A DNA stretch of 61,430 bases from Gammaproteobacteria bacterium (GTDB lineage: Bacteria > Pseudomonadota > Gammaproteobacteria > UBA6429 > Thiohalophilaceae). Location of the stretch: NCBI GenBank assembly GCA_022712915.1, contig JAFLJQ010000214.1, forward strand, positions 1-61,430. The letters are read 5' to 3'. Position numbers and translations under genes: made by a program. Below are positions 1 through 7,722 of the stretch, piece by piece. The number at the start of each line of letters is the position of its first letter. The stretch's first letter is position 1. The notes beneath the pieces are model-generated. The model worked only from the letters and a program-made list of their open reading frames with translations, was not told the origin of the DNA and searched no databases.

Positions 1-135
1 TTGAGCGTTTGTTCCAGAAACTTAAAAACTTTCGCCGCATAGCGACGCGCTACGAGAAACTAAAACGAAATTATCAAGCAATGCTCTATCTTGGCGCTTC
101 GATGATATGGCTCGCTTGATGATTGTTAACACCCC
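1..135 (+). mobile_element. Right end of an IS5-family insertion sequence (transposase C-terminus)
   Basis: The frame starting at base 3 runs into a TGA at 117-119 and reads ERLFQKLKNFRRIATRYEK followed by about 19 more residues ending MIWLA. That is the very conserved C-terminus of IS5-family (IS427/IS1031-like) DDE transposases. The rest of the transposase lies outside the window to the left. The element probably ends near base 135, because homology of the opposite-strand TIR gene begins again at CTAG (136-139), a tetranucleotide that fits the YTAR target preference of some IS5 groups. The family call is firm. The exact terminus is inferred, since the other end cannot be seen. Confidence 0.8.
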
Positions 136-499
136 CTAGTAGATCAGTTGGAAAGTGTAGATCAATATTTCTTGGTTTTAGAATAAAGCACCTTTCTTTA
201 CCGATTGAACCAATAAATAAGTCAAGTTCAAATAGTACATTATTTCTAACTATTGTCTTTTGTTGGTTCTTAATAACAGCCATATCGTCAGGTGAGAAAA
301 TAAATAATGCAAAATCGACAGACATAGCCTTTTTAGTTAATGAATCTATTGTACTGTTTGAAAGTTCAAATGTACCATTTCGCCATATAGTAACTTCTGC
401 CTGATGATCTAAATTTAAGTTTACCGCATCAGCAATATTAAGGCTCTCAACTGACGACCCTATAAATATTCTTGGTTTTCTATTCATTAAGATTCTCAA
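86..499 (-). pseudogene. TIR-like nucleotide-binding protein, 3' end replaced by an IS
   Basis: The 137-residue product begins MNRKPRIFIGSSVESLNIAD and contains the NVLFELDLFIG motif with the glutamate expected at the active centre. This matches the predicted nucleotide-binding TIR-like family (PF10137), which occurs alone or fused in CBASS/Pycsar-type anti-phage effectors and degrades NAD when triggered. Intact members continue after the DLLG motif for about 25 residues. Here the match stops exactly at DLLG and the last 17 codons lie in or at the edge of the IS5-family end. I therefore read it as truncated and probably inactive. The start could be either of two nearby ATGs (499 or 487), and the second gives the normal N-terminus. 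No cyclase or sensor partner is visible in the window. Confidence 0.7.
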
Positions 500-570
500 A
501 TATTGTTAATTTTTGATAAGTGAAAAATGGTGGCAGATTTATTTTATAGAGTCAATTTTGTTATGTAATA

Positions 571-948
571 TCAATGGATTTGATTAAGCATAAAACTCTC
601 GCAGTTTTTGCAGTATGTGACATATTCCTTTTCATTACATTGGATATTCGCAAGCCCACCGACATCTATGCTCCAGGTGCAGAAACCTCCTTTATATTTA
701 AAACTGCCATGAACCCAGCATGAGTAATAATCGTGCTCATGATGGGCTTCATTACTGTCTATTTCTTTTGCCTGTTTAAAATAGGTTTTGACCTGTTCTT
801 GATTGAGTTTGAACATTCCACAGAGTTTTCCGGCTTTTTTACCTTCATACCCGGTGCCTTTTATTTTGATATCTGTGATATCGTTAAATTTTCCGGATTC
901 GCAAGCGGATAGGATGAAAATGAATAAAAATAGGATAATTTTTTTCAT
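571..948 (-). CDS. Small lipoprotein, candidate immunity protein for the adjacent amidase
   Basis: A 125-residue protein starts with a lipoprotein signal (MKKIILFLFIFILSAC, with Cys16 as the lipidation site), so the mature part should sit in the periplasm. The mature region is rich in cysteine and aromatic residues (HDYYSCWVHGSFKYKGG, then a final CKNC pair). The pattern reminds me of small proteins with a CY.SG.L.F..G....W.I......L core that lie beside secreted peptidoglycan hydrolases. Its ATG is only 4 bases after the stop of the broken amidase on the same strand, as in effector-immunity pairs. The immunity role is inferred from position and export signal. The reading frame itself is intact. 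Confidence 0.6.
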   Translation of the reverse strand: MKKIILFLFIFILSACESGKFNDITDIKIKGTGYEGKKAGKLCGMFKLNQEQVKTYFKQAKEIDSNEAHHEHDYYSCWVHGSFKYKGGFCTWSIDVGGLANIQCNEKEYVTYCKNCESFMLNQIH

Positions 949-952
949 GCTA

Positions 953-1575
953 TTACCATTTTTCTGTTGATGCTTCGGTTACATTTTTGCGTGAGATTTT
1001 AGGGTGGGTGTAAACATCCTCGTCATCAAGGTTCAGGAGTTTATATAGTTCATTGATTAGTCATTTCAGGGAGGTGTTTTGGTTACTGTTTATACTTTCG
1101 TATACCTTTGAACCCGGTTTCCCTCCTGGTTTTGCTTTGCCTACTATTTCAATACCAATTGAATCCTCATTCATGGGATACCGAGCAGGGTACGTTTTTT
1201 CTTTTTCATGGTTATAAAAATTTTTGACTCTACGGATAATTTAAGACCTTTTTGGTGATATATCATAGTAGCTAAAGCAAGGCCCGCCTTGGTGCAGGCT
1301 TTGGTCTCATAACATTTACTTAATATTTTACCGACATGGGCACATTTTTGGTTGAGGAGGGCTGTTTGGGTAATGTAGCCTTTTTTATCGATCAGGAAGT
1401 GAGCACCTGTTGTGCTTTTTGCATTGTATTTATTGAAAGTCTGTTGAGCGGCATCGCTATTAGTTTGGTGAACAATAATGGCATTTACTGTATACATTTT
1501 GCCTTTATGTAAGCCGGGATATATTTTTACTGTGACCTTGTGGTCAATAAGCTTTCCATTGATTATTGATGACAT
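953..1575 (-). pseudogene. N-acetylmuramoyl-L-alanine amidase (Amidase_2), frameshifted and with a stop
   Basis: The first frame (1575 down to 1171) carries the N-terminal part of an AmpD-like zinc amidase: VNAIIVHQTNSDAAQQTF with the first zinc-ligand histidine, then STGAHFLIDKKGYI. It has a strong ribosome site (AAGGAGG). Past an A-rich run at about 1188-1202 the match shifts frame and continues RYPMNEDSIGIEIVG, a core motif of the family, and ends THPKISRKNVTEASTEKW just before the lipoprotein gene. A TGA at 1061-1063 stands where a tryptophan codon is expected. One indel plus one nonsense change make this a pseudogene. Intact relatives cleave peptidoglycan and some are type VI secretion effectors. 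No secretion genes are seen here. Confidence 0.75.
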
Positions 1576-1669
1576 ATTTCCTCCTTGATCCTGAATATTT
1601 ATGGAATATCACCTTGAGAGTACAAGATTTCCTATGTCTATGCTAGTGGATAAGCCCCCTCAGATGGCG

Positions 1670-1843
1670 CGTTGTGATGTTTGGCTTTCTTAAAAAATAA
1701 GATTAGGGGCATCAGGGATGATGTACAGGGATGTACTAATTTCGCGGGAGGCAGGGATGCCGGGAGCGATGATGCCGGTTTGCAGCCGGGCCAGGGATGG
1801 CCCGTCTGCGAACCCCAACAAGAAAGCTAAACATCACAACACG
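1670..1843. repeat. 174-bp palindromic element with 22-24 bp inverted arms
   Basis: The left arm at 1670-1691 (CGTTGTGATGTTTGGCTTTC and two more bases) is repeated almost perfectly in inverted orientation at 1820-1843. Between them lie GATG-rich segments (CAGGGATG at least twice) and an inner hairpin, GGGCCA-GGGA-TGGCCC, around 1787-1804 flanked by TTTGCAG and CTGCGAA. The whole can fold into one long stem with an inner stem. Similar GATG-rich palindromes occur as dispersed repeats between genes in gammaproteobacteria. I see no coding sequence. It occupies most of the 364-bp gap between the amidase remnant and the SDR gene. Confidence 0.6.
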
Positions 1844-1939
1844 TTTTTGCCATCATTATAAAAGGTATATTCAAATCAGCAGGTTCATCATGAGATTGCC
1901 GTGTCGCAAAAAAATGCTCCTCGCAACGACGGATAAAAA

Positions 1940-2692
1940 CTACCCCTGCAAATTAAACTGCTGCCCAGTAACCCCCTTCGAATCCCCCCCAAGTAAATAC
2001 AAATACCCTCCAACAATTTCCTTCGGTAGAACCCAGGTATTAGGATCGATCCCTGGAAACACTCTCACCCACATCGCAGTATGAACTGCTCCTGGATCAA
2101 CGCTGTTGACGCGTATGTTGGTATTATTTTCAGTTTCATCGGCCAATATCTGCATCATGTTTTCGATGCCGGCGTTGGAGATGGCGTAGGCTCCCCAATA
2201 GGCACTGCCTTTGCGGCCGACGTCGGATGAGGTGAAGATTATGCTGGCATCGTCTGATTTTTTTAACAGTGGTAGGCAGGCCTGGGTGAGTAGGAAGGGG
2301 GCGGTGAGGTTGACCTGCATGGTCTTGTTCCATTCTTCTGCACTGTATTGTTCGAAGGGGCTGCGTATGCCAAGGTGGGCGGCGTTGTGTATTAGGCCGT
2401 CGAGTTGGCCGAATTCTTTTTCGATGGTGGTGATGATGTTGTCGTAATCGACTGGGGTTGCGCCGCCTAAATCAATGGGGATGATGGCGGCTTGCGGGTG
2501 TCCGGCTTGTTCAACTTCATCGTAGACCATTTCCAGTTTGGCTGTGGTTTTGCCAAGCAGGATTACCGTGGCACCCTGGGCGGCGCTGGCCTTTGCGATA
2601 GCGGTGCCGATGCCATCACCGGCTCCGGTGATGAGGATGATGCGGTCTTTGAGGTGGTTGGCCGGGGCCTGGTAGTTGTGGATTGTGTTCAC
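1940..2692 (-). CDS. YciK-like short-chain dehydrogenase
   Basis: A 250-residue SDR. The nucleotide-binding loop is TGAGDGIG near residue 20, followed by HNAAHLG and the active-site region SSDVGRKGSAYWGAYAISN. The family is the YciK type, whose substrate is unknown, and length and order match. The start is taken as GTG at 2692, because that gives the normal N-terminus and lies one base after the hpnE stop. An earlier ATG at 2782 would run through the end of hpnE. The usual catalytic YxxxK reads YAISN, so the lysine is an asparagine. In Pseudomonas yciK follows the mupP and ubiG genes. Here hpn genes and rmuC have come between. Confidence 0.8.
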   Translation of the reverse strand: MNTIHNYQAPANHLKDRIILITGAGDGIGTAIAKASAAQGATVILLGKTTAKLEMVYDEVEQAGHPQAAIIPIDLGGATPVDYDNIITTIEKEFGQLDGLIHNAAHLGIRSPFEQYSAEEWNKTMQVNLTAPFLLTQACLPLLKKSDDASIIFTSSDVGRKGSAYWGAYAISNAGIENMMQILADETENNTNIRVNSVDPGAVHTAMWVRVFPGIDPNTWVLPKEIVGGYLYLLGGDSKGVTGQQFNLQG

Positions 2693-2693
2693 G

Positions 2694-4076
2694 TTATTGT
2701 CCTGCTGGTTGCTCGCTTGATGTTTCCAATTGTATTGTTTCGATAATTTGCCGGGCGCATTGTAAACCACTTCGTACTGCACCTTCGAGGGTGGCGGGGT
2801 AGCCGGTGTTGGTGTAATCGCCTGCTAGCCAGAGTCCTTCAAGTGGTGTTTTGTTTTCCGGTCGTATCTGGTTGATATTGCTGGTGCAGTGGAAAGTGGC
2901 ACGTTTTTCACGAATTATTAGGGAATCATTAGCTTCTGGCCAGTTGGGGAAGAGCAGGGAGATCTCTTTTTTGACTTGCTCAATGAGTTGTTCATTGTCC
3001 AGTTCCATATGGAGTCCTTCGCTACTGATAACCACGGCCATCAGGCCCGGTTGATTATAGATGGCACGATCAAACAACCATTGTGCATGACCACCGAGGG
3101 TACCTAGCATGTGATGTCCTGTGGTGATGTCCGGTGGGTATTGTAAATAGATAGTGCAGACCGGTTGATAATGGTATTGGCCAAGTTGTTGTTCAATATA
3201 ATGCAGGTCAGTGTGGCCGCTGATTAAACTATGGCAGGTGTGAGGTGCAGTGGCAATGATGACATGGTCGGCACTGACTATTTGCTCGTCAATCAATAAA
3301 CCGCAGAGTTTATTGTTCTTTATCTCGAACCCGCTAACACGTTGGCCAAGCTTGATGGTATTGCCTTTTTTTTCAATATACAGAGTTGCCGGGTCGGGTA
3401 ACAGGCTGCCAAGGTCATCGCGGGCATAAAGAAGATCGGCATCATGGCTATGATTACGAAAACTGTCGTGCAGTACACGTAAAAAAATATGGGCCGAGGC
3501 TTGAGTGATTGGGGTATTCATGATGGCGATGCAAAGTGGTTCCCAGAATTTTTCTACCAGGCTGGCGGGTTGTTTATAGCGTTGCATCAATTCAGTTACT
3601 GAGATGTCGCCCTTGAATTTGAAGGCATGCATAAATAGGCGGGCACCAAATTGCAGGGCGCGCAGTCGCTCATGCAAGCTTAAGCCTCTACATACAAGCA
3701 AGGCGAGCAATAAATGGAAGGGGGCGGGTAGTCGAGAGGCCTTGAGTTTGATTGTTTGACGTTTGAGTGGATTTCGGATGTTGAGATCCAATGGTTGGCG
3801 CAGGAATTTTTTATTCAGATCCACGCCGAGGAATTCCATCAGACTGAGGGTTTCCTTGTAGGCACCGATTATAAGATGCTGGCCATTGTCGACACGCAGT
3901 TTGCCAAAAGGTACACGCCGTGCCCGACCACCCAGTTGGCGTGCTGATTCAAACAGGGTCACTTTGATTTCTGGTTGACGTGACAATTCAACGGCGGCGG
4001 CGAGTCCAGCCCAGCCTCCACCGATGATGGCAATGTGTTTTGGGTTTAGCGGTGTGTTGGGTTCAGTCGTAGCCAT
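2694..4076 (-). CDS. hpnE: Hydroxysqualene dehydroxylase (FAD-dependent)
   Basis: A 460-residue flavoprotein of the amine-oxidase fold. The dinucleotide-binding motif GGGWAGLAAAVEL is at about residue 20, and a GGRAR motif and a C-terminal FAD contact (GLWLAGDYTNTGYPATLEGA) follow. HpnE removes the hydroxyl group from hydroxysqualene to give squalene, the last of three steps from farnesyl diphosphate. It overlaps the end of hpnD by 31 bases and is transcribed with it. Squalene can feed hopanoids or C30 carotenoids. No squalene-hopene cyclase lies in this window, so the final product is open. Confidence 0.88.
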   Translation of the reverse strand: MATTEPNTPLNPKHIAIIGGGWAGLAAAVELSRQPEIKVTLFESARQLGGRARRVPFGKLRVDNGQHLIIGAYKETLSLMEFLGVDLNKKFLRQPLDLNIRNPLKRQTIKLKASRLPAPFHLLLALLVCRGLSLHERLRALQFGARLFMHAFKFKGDISVTELMQRYKQPASLVEKFWEPLCIAIMNTPITQASAHIFLRVLHDSFRNHSHDADLLYARDDLGSLLPDPATLYIEKKGNTIKLGQRVSGFEIKNNKLCGLLIDEQIVSADHVIIATAPHTCHSLISGHTDLHYIEQQLGQYHYQPVCTIYLQYPPDITTGHHMLGTLGGHAQWLFDRAIYNQPGLMAVVISSEGLHMELDNEQLIEQVKKEISLLFPNWPEANDSLIIREKRATFHCTSNINQIRPENKTPLEGLWLAGDYTNTGYPATLEGAVRSGLQCARQIIETIQLETSSEQPAGQ

Positions 4077-4924
4077 TTTTTATACCGGCGTTTTTCCTGG
4101 CGAATGGTTTTCCATGCTAGCCAGAGTTTGCGTAAGGGGGTGAGTTTGATGCGGTGTTGCAGCACACGATAGCCATCATTCACTATCTCATCCAGAGTGC
4201 TCTGATATATACGGGCCATCACCAGCCCGACCCGTTGGTTGTAACGGTCGGCTTCGGGCAGTTCGTTTATAGCCTTGTCATAATAATTTTGTGCACGTTG
4301 CATCTGGAATTTCATGAGTTCAATAAACTTATCTGATGTTCTGCCTTGTATAATATCGTTTTCGCTGACATTAAATTGTTGTAACTCATCTTGAGGTAGA
4401 TATATACGATTGCGTTGAGCGTCTTCATGGACATCCCGTAGGATATTGGTCAGTTGAAAGGCCATGCCAAGGTCATGTGCGTATTTTTGTGTTTTGCGAT
4501 CTTGGTAGCCGAATATCTCTGCTGCCAGTAAACCAACGACACTGGCGACGCGATGGCAATACAGGGACAGATCCTTGAAATTGTCATAACGACTCTGCTG
4601 TAAATCCATTTCCATTCCATTGATGATTTCTTCGAATTGTTCCTGTGGTAAGTTGAACTGTGCAATAGCGGGCATGAGTGCCTGGGTAACAGGGTGTTGT
4701 GGCTGACCTTTGAAAAGAGCTTGGATTTCATCTCGCCACCACTGTAGTTTAGTTTGCTTGATATGAGAATCGATATTTGAATCGACAATATCATCGACTT
4801 CACGGCAGAAGGCATATAGGGCGATAATGGCCTTGCGTTGTTGTTCTGGCAAAAACAGGAAGCTGTAATAAAAACTGGAACCACTTTTGGCGGCTTTGTC
4901 CTGACAATATTGTTCGGGGGTCAT
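4046..4924 (-). CDS. hpnD: Presqualene diphosphate synthase
   Basis: A 292-residue trans-isoprenyl diphosphate synthase. The first aspartate-rich motif is in CREVDDIVDS (about residue 40), and the second is NILRDVHEDAQRNRIYLP. HpnD joins two farnesyl diphosphates to presqualene diphosphate. The start at 4924 gives the standard N-terminus (MTPEQYCQDKAAKSGSSFYY). The ribosome-binding sequence AAAGGTG, 5 bases before the ATG, lies inside the terminal repeat of a MITE-like element inserted directly upstream, so the element supplies the translation signal. The gene overlaps hpnE downstream. Confidence 0.88.
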   Translation of the reverse strand: MTPEQYCQDKAAKSGSSFYYSFLFLPEQQRKAIIALYAFCREVDDIVDSNIDSHIKQTKLQWWRDEIQALFKGQPQHPVTQALMPAIAQFNLPQEQFEEIINGMEMDLQQSRYDNFKDLSLYCHRVASVVGLLAAEIFGYQDRKTQKYAHDLGMAFQLTNILRDVHEDAQRNRIYLPQDELQQFNVSENDIIQGRTSDKFIELMKFQMQRAQNYYDKAINELPEADRYNQRVGLVMARIYQSTLDEIVNDGYRVLQHRIKLTPLRKLWLAWKTIRQEKRRYKKWLRLNPTHR

Positions 4925-5122
4925 AAGGGCACCTTTAAAAATACACTGTCAACACTGGCTGCATTAAAAACAAGCTCAAAATGCTTATGTACATAAAAAT
5001 TATTCACTCCCGCCCATCCATGGGCTTCGCGAAATAAGTACATCCATGTACAAAACTGTGATTTTTTACTTGTTTTTGCTTTGCTATCATCTGCTTGATT
5101 GAATTTTTAGAGGTGCCCATAA
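4923..5122. repeat. MITE-like element with 16-bp terminal inverted repeats and ATAA target duplication
   Basis: GGGCACCTTTAAAAAT (4927-4942) and ATTTTTAGAGGTGCCC (5103-5118) are inverted repeats matching at 15 of 16 positions. They bound a 192-bp element with no open frame. The same tetranucleotide ATAA flanks both ends (4923-4926 and 5119-5122), as expected for a target-site duplication. The element sits between hpnC and hpnD, and its hpnD-side terminus contains the Shine-Dalgarno sequence of hpnD. An inner palindromic stretch around CATCCATG and GTACAT is also visible. Non-autonomous transposition is inferred. No transposase for it is seen here. Confidence 0.7.
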
Positions 5123-5144
5123 TATAGAATGAGTATAAGGTGGT

Positions 5145-5993
5145 TTATTTATGCATCGTGGCATGCCAGAGCATGCTTAAGCCATCTCGCTTATTGAGTC
5201 TTGGGCGGGCAAATACATTACCATTGTTATTTGTCAGTTTTTTGCATATTAGCAAACCACCTGCGATGATCATTCGTAGTTCAAACCCCATTCGGCCAGT
5301 CAGTATTGTACCCAATTGCTTGCCTGATACCAGCATGTCTTGGGCACGCTGGATCTGGAATGTCATCAAATTCTGCATTGCGCTGTCAGAAATTTGCATT
5401 TTGAAGTGATTTTCAGTCACGGCATATTGTTGCATTTCTTCAAGCGGGATGTATATGCGCTCATTTTCTGAATAATCCTGTAGCAGATCCTGATAGAAGT
5501 TGATGAGTTGCAGGGCGGTGCATATTGCATCAGCGTGTTGTATGGCTTCATCTGAGACGTGTTGGTTCAAGTGGACCAGAAGCCGTCCGATGGGATTGGC
5601 CGAGAGTTGGCAATAAAATTGTAACTCAGAAAAGTCTGCATAGCGTTTTTTACTAATATCCATCTTGAAGGCTGTCAACAGGTCATGAAATAACTGTACG
5701 GGTAATTGATGCTGTTGTATGACATGGGCAAGGGCGATAAATATCGGAGCTTGATGGTCGGTAATTGAATCAAGTTGTTGGCCGTATTGCTTTAACTGCT
5801 GGATACGTTGCTCTGCCGGGATCTCGCCCTCATCGGCAAGGTCATCAGCAGTACGGGCAAAGGCATAAATGACGGCAATAGGGCGGCGTAGATGTTTGGG
5901 TAAAAACCAGGAGGCAACGGGAAAATTCTCATAGTGATCACGTACAATTTGCTCACAGTGCTGATAGGCTTTTTCTAAGCGGGTATCTTGCAA
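5145..5993 (-). CDS. hpnC: Hydroxysqualene synthase
   Basis: A 282-residue relative of HpnD and phytoene/squalene synthases. It has ARTADDLADEGE as the first aspartate-rich motif (about residue 45) and FYQDLLQDYSENERIYIP as the second. HpnC converts presqualene diphosphate to hydroxysqualene. The start is a TTG at 5993, preceded by AGGA at a suitable distance, and no ATG fits the family's N-terminus better. It is the first gene of hpnC-hpnD-hpnE, now separated from hpnD by the MITE-like element. A promoter would lie in the short gap shared with the divergent small gene at 6053. Confidence 0.86.
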   Translation of the reverse strand: MQDTRLEKAYQHCEQIVRDHYENFPVASWFLPKHLRRPIAVIYAFARTADDLADEGEIPAEQRIQQLKQYGQQLDSITDHQAPIFIALAHVIQQHQLPVQLFHDLLTAFKMDISKKRYADFSELQFYCQLSANPIGRLLVHLNQHVSDEAIQHADAICTALQLINFYQDLLQDYSENERIYIPLEEMQQYAVTENHFKMQISDSAMQNLMTFQIQRAQDMLVSGKQLGTILTGRMGFELRMIIAGGLLICKKLTNNNGNVFARPRLNKRDGLSMLWHATMHK

Positions 5994-6052
5994 GTGTTTA
6001 TTCCTGTGGTATCGTTAGCGGCATGACGGCTCTATACGGGAGCCATACGAGT

Positions 6053-6265
6053 ATGTATGAAATGAATATTAAGTTTAAAAATTTGTTGTTTGGTTTGTTT
6101 ATCGGTTTGTTACTGGGTCTGTGGTTTGGCGTCAATATTGGCAAGGGCCGTAGTATTGTGGCTAATCCATTTGCCCACCAGAGTTTTTCACAAAAGGTTA
6201 AAAGTACGGTGGGTGCAAGTGTGGAACGCATAGGTCAGGAAATTAAAGGCCAAAGAGATAATTGA
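6053..6265 (+). CDS. Small single-pass membrane protein, unknown
   Basis: A 70-residue product with one strong transmembrane segment near the N-terminus (LLFGLFIGLLLGLWFGVNIG) followed by a polar tail. I do not recognise a family. The chosen ATG has GGGAG about 10 bases upstream. An ATG at 6023 would add 10 residues without a ribosome site. The frame is on the plus strand in a short gap between genes on the other strand, and it does not overlap rmuC. It is probably real, given the hydrophobic-polar design and the start signal, but that is a judgement. Confidence 0.5.
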   Translation: MYEMNIKFKNLLFGLFIGLLLGLWFGVNIGKGRSIVANPFAHQSFSQKVKSTVGASVERIGQEIKGQRDN

Positions 6266-6281
6266 GTCATTTACGATTTGT

Positions 6282-7556
6282 TCAGGAATCTTCCAACTCA
6301 AACTGTAGTGCGTCGAGTTGACGTGGCATGGTTTCAATTTTTTGTGCAGGTTCAGTTTTCTTGCCGGGGCTGATGCCCATTTCTTTAAACTTGCGGGCGC
6401 TGGGTAGAATGCGTGTATCAAATGAGCCAACACTGTTATTGTAGTGTTTGACACTACTTTCCAGACTCTTACCGAGTTTATTTAGGTGCTCAGTATAGGT
6501 CATCAGGCGTTGATAAAGTTGTTCACCGGTTTGCTTGATGTGTTCGGCGTTATCGGCCAGTTTTTCCTGACGCCAGCCATAACCTATAGCACGTAGTAGT
6601 GCGACAAAACTGGTTGGGGTGGCAAGAATAACCTGTTTACTCAGGGCCTCTTCGAGCAAGGAACGATCCTCATCCAGTGCTGCGCTGAGGAATTGATCGC
6701 CGGGGATGAATAACACTACAAATTCTGGTGTGTGGGCAAATTGTTTCCAGTAGCTCTTGTCGGCCAGTTCGTTGACTCGCTTTTTGACATTACGTGCGTG
6801 GCGTATGAGTTCGTGTTTACGGGTGGCATCGTCCGTGGCCTCAATGGCATTGAGATAGGCATCCAGGGGGGTTTTGACATCCACTACAATCTCGCGTTTG
6901 TCCGGCATGCGGATCACCATGTCGGGACGCAGACGGCCGTTTTCAGTGTTAATATTTTCCTGTTCGTAAAAATCACAGTACTCGACCATGCCGGATAGTT
7001 CGGCCAGTCGCTTGAGGGTCATTTCACCCCATTGACCCCGTACCTCGGGACGGCGCAGGGCCTGTACCAGATTACGGGTTTCACCTTGTAAGGATTCTTG
7101 CATTTTAGCCATGTTTTGCAAATGGGCATGCAGGGTGCCATAGGACTCTTTACGATCTTTTTCGATGTTTTGGATCTGTTGCTCGGTCTTGTCCAGGGCT
7201 TCTTTGATGGGCTTGACCATATTCTCGATGGCCTTCTCTTTTTGTGCCAGATCGCCCTCGGAGCGGGTCTGGAATTGCTTGAGGTTCTGTTCGGCCAGCT
7301 TGAGGAATTCCTCGCTGTTGTGTTTTAGAGCTTGACTGGAAAGGTGGCTGAAGGTCTCGGCAAACTGTTCTTTGGCCTGGCTGAGGGCGGTCAGTTTTTC
7401 TTCACTATTGCGCCGCTCTAGCTCTAGTGTGGTGGAGAGTTCGATGTTTTGTTGTTTCAGTTGGGCTATTTTTTGTTGTAAAAATAAATAGCTAAACAGG
7501 CCACCAATGAGGGCCGAGATGCTGGCAAGGAGGGTATAAATGAGTGATTCAGACAT
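6282..7556 (-). CDS. rmuC: RmuC-family DNA recombination protein
   Basis: A 424-residue protein. It has an N-terminal membrane segment (residues 5-26), a long coiled coil (about 30-170) and the RmuC domain with RRPEVRGQWGEMTLKRLAE and FIPGDQFLSAALDEDRSL. RmuC proteins are predicted membrane-anchored nucleases that limit inversions at short repeats. The start at 7556 (MSESLIYTLLAS) gives the typical N-terminus, and the frame can be read up to 7634 but those residues do not fit. It is transcribed alone or behind the downstream-facing phosphatase, with a palindromic repeat in the gap. Confidence 0.85.
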   Translation of the reverse strand: MSESLIYTLLASISALIGGLFSYLFLQQKIAQLKQQNIELSTTLELERRNSEEKLTALSQAKEQFAETFSHLSSQALKHNSEEFLKLAEQNLKQFQTRSEGDLAQKEKAIENMVKPIKEALDKTEQQIQNIEKDRKESYGTLHAHLQNMAKMQESLQGETRNLVQALRRPEVRGQWGEMTLKRLAELSGMVEYCDFYEQENINTENGRLRPDMVIRMPDKREIVVDVKTPLDAYLNAIEATDDATRKHELIRHARNVKKRVNELADKSYWKQFAHTPEFVVLFIPGDQFLSAALDEDRSLLEEALSKQVILATPTSFVALLRAIGYGWRQEKLADNAEHIKQTGEQLYQRLMTYTEHLNKLGKSLESSVKHYNNSVGSFDTRILPSARKFKEMGISPGKKTEPAQKIETMPRQLDALQFELEDS

Positions 7557-7626
7557 GGTTTCGAGTATACAGGAATGGGGGCCTCGAACTAAACCCAACA
7601 TAGAGGTTTGGCAATAAAACAAGATA

Positions 7627-7700
7627 AACCGCAAAGGACACTAAGAAACGCTATGTTTTTAAAGATGTTTACTTTGCGTTTCTTAGCGTCCTTCGCGGTT
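7627..7700. repeat. Hairpin repeat with 25-bp arms
   Basis: The arms at 7627-7651 and 7676-7700 are inverted copies matching at 23 of 25 positions (core CTAAGAAACGC and its complement), around a 24-base spacer. Both mismatches can form G-U pairs in RNA. Sequences of the type AACCGC-AAGGAC-CTAAGAAACGC are common as dispersed intergenic repeats in bacteria. Position downstream of the phosphatase gene allows a role in transcript ending or mRNA stability. Confidence 0.65.
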
Positions 7701-7722
7701 AGATTGTAGTACTGGGATGTTT

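Noticed and set aside
1797-2084. 95-codon plus-strand frame over the palindromic element and SDR 3' end
   Set aside because: It overlaps the repeat and the conserved SDR gene in the opposite direction, with no domain.
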